Assembly (NCBI GenBank): GCA_016703425.1
Contig: JADJCA010000029.1
Location: forward strand, 372,001 to 436,000
Direction of reading: 5' to 3'
Source: Myxococcales bacterium
Lineage (GTDB): Bacteria; Myxococcota_A; Polyangia; Polyangiales; Polyangiaceae
Length of the DNA stretch: 64,000 nucleotides
Shown here one piece after another: positions 59,165 to 64,000 of this stretch. The notes beneath the pieces were generated by a model that had not been told where the DNA came from, ran no database searches, and saw only the letters and a program-made list of their open reading frames with translations. A program made the position numbers and the translations under genes. Within the stretch, counting starts at the first letter, position 1. Every line of letters starts with the position of its first letter.

Positions 59165-60485
59165 GTCAAGGAGATAGGTGACAGTCCATGGAGATGGGTG
59201 ACACTTTCGGCGGATGGATTTTCTACTCTGCGGCTATCGCTGATTCTTTCCCTATTTCTTCTGGCGACTGAGGGGATGAATCGCCTTTCTTTCGTCGTAG
59301 TGACCGAGGTCACGGGCGAAAGCTCACCAGCCTTCCCGTCCTCAACCTCTCGAAGTCCGACCTGCTCGTCGACGGGCGACGCCGTCAGGCTGAAGCGCCG
59401 ACGCCGATCGATCGCGACAATGCCTCCCTTCCAAACGGGTCGAGTCATGTCGTGCAGGGGGTAACTGGGCTTGGGCACCTCGCCCTTCCAGACGCGCGGC
59501 GAAGGCTCGTACGCGCTGGCTGGGGTTCGATCGCCAAGCGCCTCGTGGGGCCGCTCTTCGTTGAAGCACTTGCGCCAAGCGTCAAAGCGTTCCTGTTGTC
59601 CGAGCAGTGTCCGAGCCGCAGGACGCGTCGTTTCTGCTTTCAACGTGCGATGCATCCGTTCGTGGCGTCCGTTCTGCTGCGGACACCCAGGCTCGATTCG
59701 CTCGTGGAGGATCCCGAGTCGCGCGAGCCACGCTCCGAGTCGACTCAATCCAAAGAGCGCACGCGGCGAAACGAAGGGCTCGCCGTTGTCGCTTCGAATA
59801 GCTCGCGGCAGGCCTTTTCCCTGAAGATGTGCTCGAGTGCCGCTCGCACGCCCTGCCGGCCGTCCCGTCGAAGGCCTCGCACACGAGCACGTACCGGCTG
59901 AAAGCGTCGGTGACCGTAAACGGGTAGCAGACCGTCCCGTCTCCGAGCTCAAACTGCCCTTTAAGTCCATGCACCACAGCTCGTTGGGGCCCTTCGCGTC
60001 CGTCAGCGGCGCGCGATAAGCCGCCACCCGCCCGCGACGACGTCGCGGCACTGTCAGCGTTGGCGACGAAGCACGTTGGCAATCGTTGTTCGGCTCGGCA
60101 GCTCTATGCCGGGGTGCTCGATATCAGAAGCACCCTGGGCTTCTTCGGACCCCACGTCGGATGTCGCCGCCGCGCGTCGACGATGAGGCTCACGAACTGT
60201 TCCGCCAGCGCCGTCGGCGTCTGCTTGGGCCGTTGCGACAGGTCCACGAGCCCGGCATCGCCCCAAGCTTCGTAGCGCTCGACGTACTTGTAGCCGGTCT
60301 TCCGGCTCACGCCGTACTCCCGACTCAGCTCCGTCATTCGCTCGCCCGCGCGGTAGCGAAGCACCAGTGAATTTCGTTGTTCCAAGACACTCTTCGCTTT
60401 CCAAACCACGGCACTTCCTGCCGTTGTTCGCATGCCGGAGTGTCACCTATCTCCTTGGACTGCTCTGTTACCTATCTCCTTAGAC
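59165..60485. mobile_element. Decayed IS481-type insertion sequence
   Basis: Imperfect inverted repeats of about 41-47 bp end at 59165 and 60485; each has two copies of a GGAGATAGGTGACA-like motif (59168-59205 and 60439-60485). Total about 1.3 kb. Contains one broken transposase on the minus strand. Target duplication not clear. Confidence 0.75.
59252..60433 (-). pseudogene. IS481-type transposase, multiply frameshifted
   Basis: Starts MRTTAGSAVVWKAKSVLEQR with helix-turn-helix SREYGVSRKTGYKYVERYE and a WGPKK segment. The integrase core appears in pieces: NELWCMDLKG (first Asp), RSDNGEPF (second Asp) and GCPQQNGRHERMHRTLKAE (Glu). At least four frame changes are needed, plus one near the C-terminus to reach the DLGHYDERKAIHPLSRQKK end. 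Clearly inactive. Confidence 0.8.
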
Positions 60486-60835
60486 TGTACCACCCCGACC
60501 CCGACCGCGACCACGACCGCGACCCCGACCGCGACTACGAGGGCGACCACGAGGGCGACCACGAGGGCGACTGCGACCGGGGGCGCGAATGCACGTGGGT
60601 TGACGAGGTGGGAGGCGAACCTCGGCGCGGAAGGGATCCAGTCCGCGTGCGCGTTTTCTCAGCGGGATCGTCGCCCGAGGTCGCACTCGAAGCTACATGG
60701 TGGAAGCTCGCGATTTGGTTTTGATAACAACGCGTTGTGAACTGGTAGGTCACACCTTCGAGTGTGCTCTTTGGGTTGGCATACCGCTCGCTAAAGGGGA
60801 GGTGTCGCTAGCCCTCCACCCCGAGAGGTCCCCCC
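60486..60835. other. Gene-free gap with GACCNC tandem tract
   Basis: Positions 60489-60590 are a degenerate hexamer tract (GACCGC, GACCAC, then GAGGGCGACCAC). The rest has no recognisable gene. A promoter for the large secreted protein is expected near 60720 but I see no convincing one. Confidence 0.6.
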
Positions 60836-62377
60836 ATGTTCAATCGCCGCCCCAACACGCAACGAATCGCCGACCTGCTTCCGCGCTTCGAACTCTCCTT
60901 TGACGGCCTCGACGCAGTCTTTGGAGGGGCCGTCGACGCCGATGGGAACGAGATCGCCGACGGCACGGCCACGGGCTACGACCCTTACGCCGGGGCCGAC
61001 GAGGCCGTCGCCGCGGAGCAGCAACGCGTGGAGGCTCAGCCGCAACCGGAGCCGGACTACGCGGCGCCAACGCCGAACGTCGACGTGGCCGTTCCCGCTC
61101 CTGAGTTCGGTCCCGACCCCTACCAGGCACCGCAGATCGACACTACGGGCGTTGGTCCGACGGAGGAGCTCGGCGCCGCTGAGCGGGACGCCACGCTAGC
61201 CAGTGGCGCGGGCTGGGGTGGCGAGCCCGGCACCGCGGGCGTGCCCGTCGAGCCTGTCGCGCAGAGCCCTAGCCTGCTCGGTCAGCTCTACGGAGGAGCG
61301 GAGCACCTCGGTAACCAAGTCGCCGGCGCTGCGACAGGCCTTTGGAATTCGTTGCCCTCCGCCGGAGACATGTGGAACGCGCTCCCCACGGGCTCGCAAG
61401 TTCTGAACGGGGCAGGTGAGGTGCTGAGCGCGCTCAACCCGTTCTCTGTCGGCACCGCGCACGCAGGTGAACTCCCCCGCGCGAGCGGCTTGCCCGCGCT
61501 CGCCGATGGACATACCCGAGTCGAGGTTTCGCCAGGAATCTTCCAGGACACGGCAGCTGACGGCAGCCTCGCGGGACTCCACACGACAACCGGCGCCTTG
61601 ACCGAGCCGCACAAGCTTGGGCCCACACCGACTGCCCCAAACGTGCTCGAGCCGGGGTCGAGCCCCATTCCGGGAGTGGTCGTCGCCGAGCCCGGCAAAT
61701 CCATCTTCGCCTACGGGCAGGAGTCATCCTCCATCCTCAACGGTCTGAGTCGCACCGTGGTCGCTCCCGCGGTCGCCGCGCTAACCGACAACAAATGGCA
61801 GTGGCCCGCAAACGCCACGGCACCGTACATCGCAACGGCCGGCATCGTGTCGGGCACCATCGACAAGGTGATGAACCACGACGCTGCGCCCGTTCCGGCG
61901 TTCGTAGAGGCGAGCCGCATCGGCATGACCGCCGTGGGCACGGCCTCGGTGACTTCGAACCTCGTTGGGACCGTGGTCGACGCCACCAAAGGGTTGACCG
62001 GTTATGGTGCGACGAGCTGGGCGGGCAACCTTGCAAAGGGCGTGGGTGCCGCCGGCGTTGGATACCTGACTGTGCAAGGAGCGAAGTACACGGATGTCGG
62101 TCAGGGGATGCTGAAGGCCGCGGACGACATGGGGATCGTGATGCCGCCGCTCTCGCCGCTCTCTCCCGCATTTGGGCCTGCCGTGATCGGCGGCTCTGCG
62201 CTCTACAACCAGGGGCGTTTGCTCGGTGCGGCGGTCGACGGCTCGCTCTACCAGACCCTGGCGCCCAACCACTATTACGGTGGCTCGGCCCCGGGGCCCA
62301 ACCTTGCTCTCACGCCTGAGGGCGACGCCTTCATGCGGAGCATGCGGCCCAGTCCGTTGCTGACGCCTCTCCGCTGA
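60836..62377 (+). CDS. Large double-glycine-leader protein 1
   Basis: A 513-residue protein. The N-terminus MFNRRPNTQRIADLLPRFEL leads to LSFDGLDAVFGGAVD: the double glycine at 30-31 and the preceding acidic helix make a bacteriocin-type leader. A Pro/Gly/Ala-rich linker (35-190) follows, then a region of small-residue hydrophobic helices (SRTVVAPAVAAL; AYIATAGIVSGTIDKV; SWAGNLAKGVGAAGVGYLTV) that could insert into membranes. The tail has KAADDMGIVMPPLSP and GPAVIGGSALYNQ. The same leader and tail occur in the next gene, 26 bp downstream. Candidate secreted toxin or effector; no peptidase-transporter is in view. Confidence 0.65.
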   Translation: MFNRRPNTQRIADLLPRFELSFDGLDAVFGGAVDADGNEIADGTATGYDPYAGADEAVAAEQQRVEAQPQPEPDYAAPTPNVDVAVPAPEFGPDPYQAPQIDTTGVGPTEELGAAERDATLASGAGWGGEPGTAGVPVEPVAQSPSLLGQLYGGAEHLGNQVAGAATGLWNSLPSAGDMWNALPTGSQVLNGAGEVLSALNPFSVGTAHAGELPRASGLPALADGHTRVEVSPGIFQDTAADGSLAGLHTTTGALTEPHKLGPTPTAPNVLEPGSSPIPGVVVAEPGKSIFAYGQESSSILNGLSRTVVAPAVAALTDNKWQWPANATAPYIATAGIVSGTIDKVMNHDAAPVPAFVEASRIGMTAVGTASVTSNLVGTVVDATKGLTGYGATSWAGNLAKGVGAAGVGYLTVQGAKYTDVGQGMLKAADDMGIVMPPLSPLSPAFGPAVIGGSALYNQGRLLGAAVDGSLYQTLAPNHYYGGSAPGPNLALTPEGDAFMRSMRPSPLLTPLR

Positions 62378-62402
62378 CCTCCGCTCACTCGAAAGGCGTC
62401 CC

Positions 62403-64000
62403 ATGGCTAAGAACTCCGCCCAGCGTCCTTCGCGTTCCTCGCACCCCGCGTCTGGCGTTCGCAAGCGCGCGCGCCTCACCTCCGCGGACCTCGATAAGGT
62501 CTTTGGGGGCGCCCAGGACGACGAGGTCGACAACACGGTCGTCGACACACCGGTCGATCCGGCGCCCGTCGACGCAGCACCCGCCGACCCGGCACCTGCC
62601 GACCCGGCACCCGTCGATCCCGCCCCCGTCGAGTACGCCGAGCCAGCCCCCGCGCCGGCAGGAACCCACACCGAAACGCTCGACGACGGAACCTCGTACG
62701 TCGCGCAGAACGACGACCCCTTCCTGACGCAAGCGGCCGTCGAAGGTCGCGAGGTGAACGTGCCCAACGCCGTCCTGACCGGCGACCCGGCGGCGCTCGG
62801 CCACACCGCGTACCCGACCTTGGATGGCGAGCCGACGGCCGCCGCACCGACCGTCGACGCGCCCGGCCTCGTCCAGGAGCCCGGTGTCGGCAACCACTTC
62901 GAGCTTCTCCCGAATGGCGGAACCTACCTCGCGCAGAACGACGACCCGTTCCTGACGGCTGCATCCGTCGAAGGCCGCGAGGTCAACGTCCCCAACGCAG
63001 TGCTCACGGGCGATCCGCAAGCCGTGGGGCACATGCCGTTTGCGGCGCCGAACGTTGACGGCGTGCCGACTGCCGGCGCGAGCCCCTGGGAGCACGGCGA
63101 CCCGAGCAGCGCGCTTCGAGCGAGCGACCTCTCCCCGCACGTCGTGGGCGGCGTCGATCTCAGTCAGCACAACCTCCCCGCCGAGCAGCTCGAGACGCTG
63201 CGCGCGCATCTCGCCGGTCAACCGGTCGACGACGGCAAGCTCGGCGCGATCCCCAACAACGTGTGGGCTCACCTTCAAGCGGCCGAGAACGGTGGGACGT
63301 TCGACCTCGCTCGCCGCGAGGGCTTCTCGCCAGCGAAGCTCCCGTCGCTTCCAACGCCCGCGCTTCCGCCCGGCATGTTTGCGACGAACGTTCCCGGTAC
63401 CGTCATTAGCGCGCAGAACCCTGCCCTGGGGCCTTTGCCCGATGGCAGCCCGGCAAGCATCTTCATGCAAGGGGCCGGGCTACCGGGCGCACAGCCTGCT
63501 GCCGGCGCGCCGACCGATCTTGCCTCGGCGCTGCGTCTCGGACAAACGTTCAATCCGCTCATCAACGCGGGGCAGCGCATCGCGTCCACGTGGACCGGCC
63601 ACGATCCGAAGGCCTACGCGCCGTGGCTCGCGCAGGTGGGCGTTGGTCTGGGCGTGGCCGCCGACGTCGCCGAAGGCAAGAACCCCCTCGATTCGATCAT
63701 CAAGAACGAAGACAAGGCGATGCTCGCGGTCTACGGAGCCAATGCGACGCAGACCGTGATGGCGGGTCTCCAGGTGGTCAAGGATCTCGGCCCCACGGCG
63801 AGCAAGCTCATCCCGAGTCTCGGCGGCACGGCGACCGCCATTGGCGTCCTAGGCCTCTCCAACTACACGCCTGCCGGCGATGTCATCAAGGACATGGCCG
63901 ATGCAGGGCTCGTGATTCTCCCGGCCTTCGCAGGCGGTCCTATGGGCTCGGCGGTGATGACCGGTATGATGCGGCAGGCCATCGGACACGGCTACGCGAT
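62403..64000 (+). CDS. Large double-glycine-leader protein 2, runs off window
   Basis: An open frame of at least 532 residues from ATG 62403, not closed before 64000. Leader: LTSADLDKVFGGAQ, the same pattern as protein 1. A Pro/Asp/Ala stretch (VDPAPADPAPADPAPVDPAP at 53-72) is followed by two copies of a repeat with AQNDDPFLTxAxVEGREVN and PNAVLTGDP (about residues 100-130 and 178-208). The C-terminal part has hydrophobic segments (WLAQVGVGLGVAADVAEG) and VIKDMADAGLVILPAFAGG, which matches the KxxDDMGxVMPP tail of protein 1. Paralogues in tandem; probably one operon. Confidence 0.65.
   Translation, partial: MAKNSAQRPSRSSHPASGVRKRARLTSADLDKVFGGAQDDEVDNTVVDTPVDPAPVDAAPADPAPADPAPVDPAPVEYAEPAPAPAGTHTETLDDGTSYVAQNDDPFLTQAAVEGREVNVPNAVLTGDPAALGHTAYPTLDGEPTAAAPTVDAPGLVQEPGVGNHFELLPNGGTYLAQNDDPFLTAASVEGREVNVPNAVLTGDPQAVGHMPFAAPNVDGVPTAGASPWEHGDPSSALRASDLSPHVVGGVDLSQHNLPAEQLETLRAHLAGQPVDDGKLGAIPNNVWAHLQAAENGGTFDLARREGFSPAKLPSLPTPALPPGMFATNVPGTVISAQNPALGPLPDGSPASIFMQGAGLPGAQPAAGAPTDLASALRLGQTFNPLINAGQRIASTWTGHDPKAYAPWLAQVGVGLGVAADVAEGKNPLDSIIKNEDKAMLAVYGANATQTVMAGLQVVKDLGPTASKLIPSLGGTATAIGVLGLSNYTPAGDVIKDMADAGLVILPAFAGGPMGSAVMTGMMRQAIGHGYA

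Overview
The window looks like chromosomal DNA of a high-GC myxobacterium (Myxococcota, probably Polyangia-like). The grounds are the very GC-rich codon use, a MYXO-CTERM-type sorting tail on a serine protease, a MopE-type metal-binding lipoprotein, a delta-60-repeat propeller, a Ser/Thr kinase fused to an AAA ATPase and TPRs, and many lipoproteins with Asp/Ala/Gly-rich linkers. The species call is inference; no rRNA is present.

Positions 1-30250 are mostly single genes for exported proteins: a PEGA-domain protein, a trypsin-like protease, a cNMP-binding/TGS/uridine-kinase fusion, a five-heme cytochrome, a papain-like peptidase, a LamG lipoprotein, a FAM20-like secreted kinase candidate and many unrecognised lipoproteins. 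A small redox/metal region (14606-18411) has a His-rich lipoprotein, an outer-membrane barrel and a thioredoxin-fold lipoprotein in one operon, divergent from a RegB/RegA (PrrB/PrrA)-type two-component pair, with a palindrome between them. Positions 30571-35516 are a gliding-type (GldA/F/G plus DUF4340) ABC operon ending in a 142-bp palindromic element. Positions 36457-47789 hold a double-glycine-leader protein, CopA with CopZ, an MFS transporter, a giant signalling kinase and a DUF2071 protein.

The most unusual region is 48720-55139. Thirteen tRNA genes with thirteen different anticodons, several structurally odd, surround a gene for a Ro60/TROVE-vWA protein. Threaded between them are five RNAs sharing one two-helix stem: a variable helix P1, an asymmetric internal loop ATGCC/ACTCTTG, a helix P2, then TACAT. 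Three carry tRNA pieces in circularly permuted order; the clearest (53755-53898) has a T arm, an acceptor stem closed by a hairpin, and a D arm, with the anticodon-stem position opened into the shared stem. I read these as Ro-binding, tRNA-mimicking Y RNAs of the YrlA kind, co-transcribed with a tRNA array. An HNH nuclease closes the block. Tandem repeats, long G runs and a 26-bp duplication of the tRNA-Asp 5' half lie inside it.

Positions 55453-64000 hold a HELIEA-motif lipoprotein, a frameshifted S9 peptidase, a decayed IS481-type element, and two large paralogous proteins with bacteriocin-like double-glycine leaders; the second runs off the window.

Three otherwise good genes (30571-31675, 36457-37430, 56985-59074) are broken by 1-2 base indels in GC runs. 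With the G runs, this suggests assembly or sequencing errors at least as much as real gene decay.
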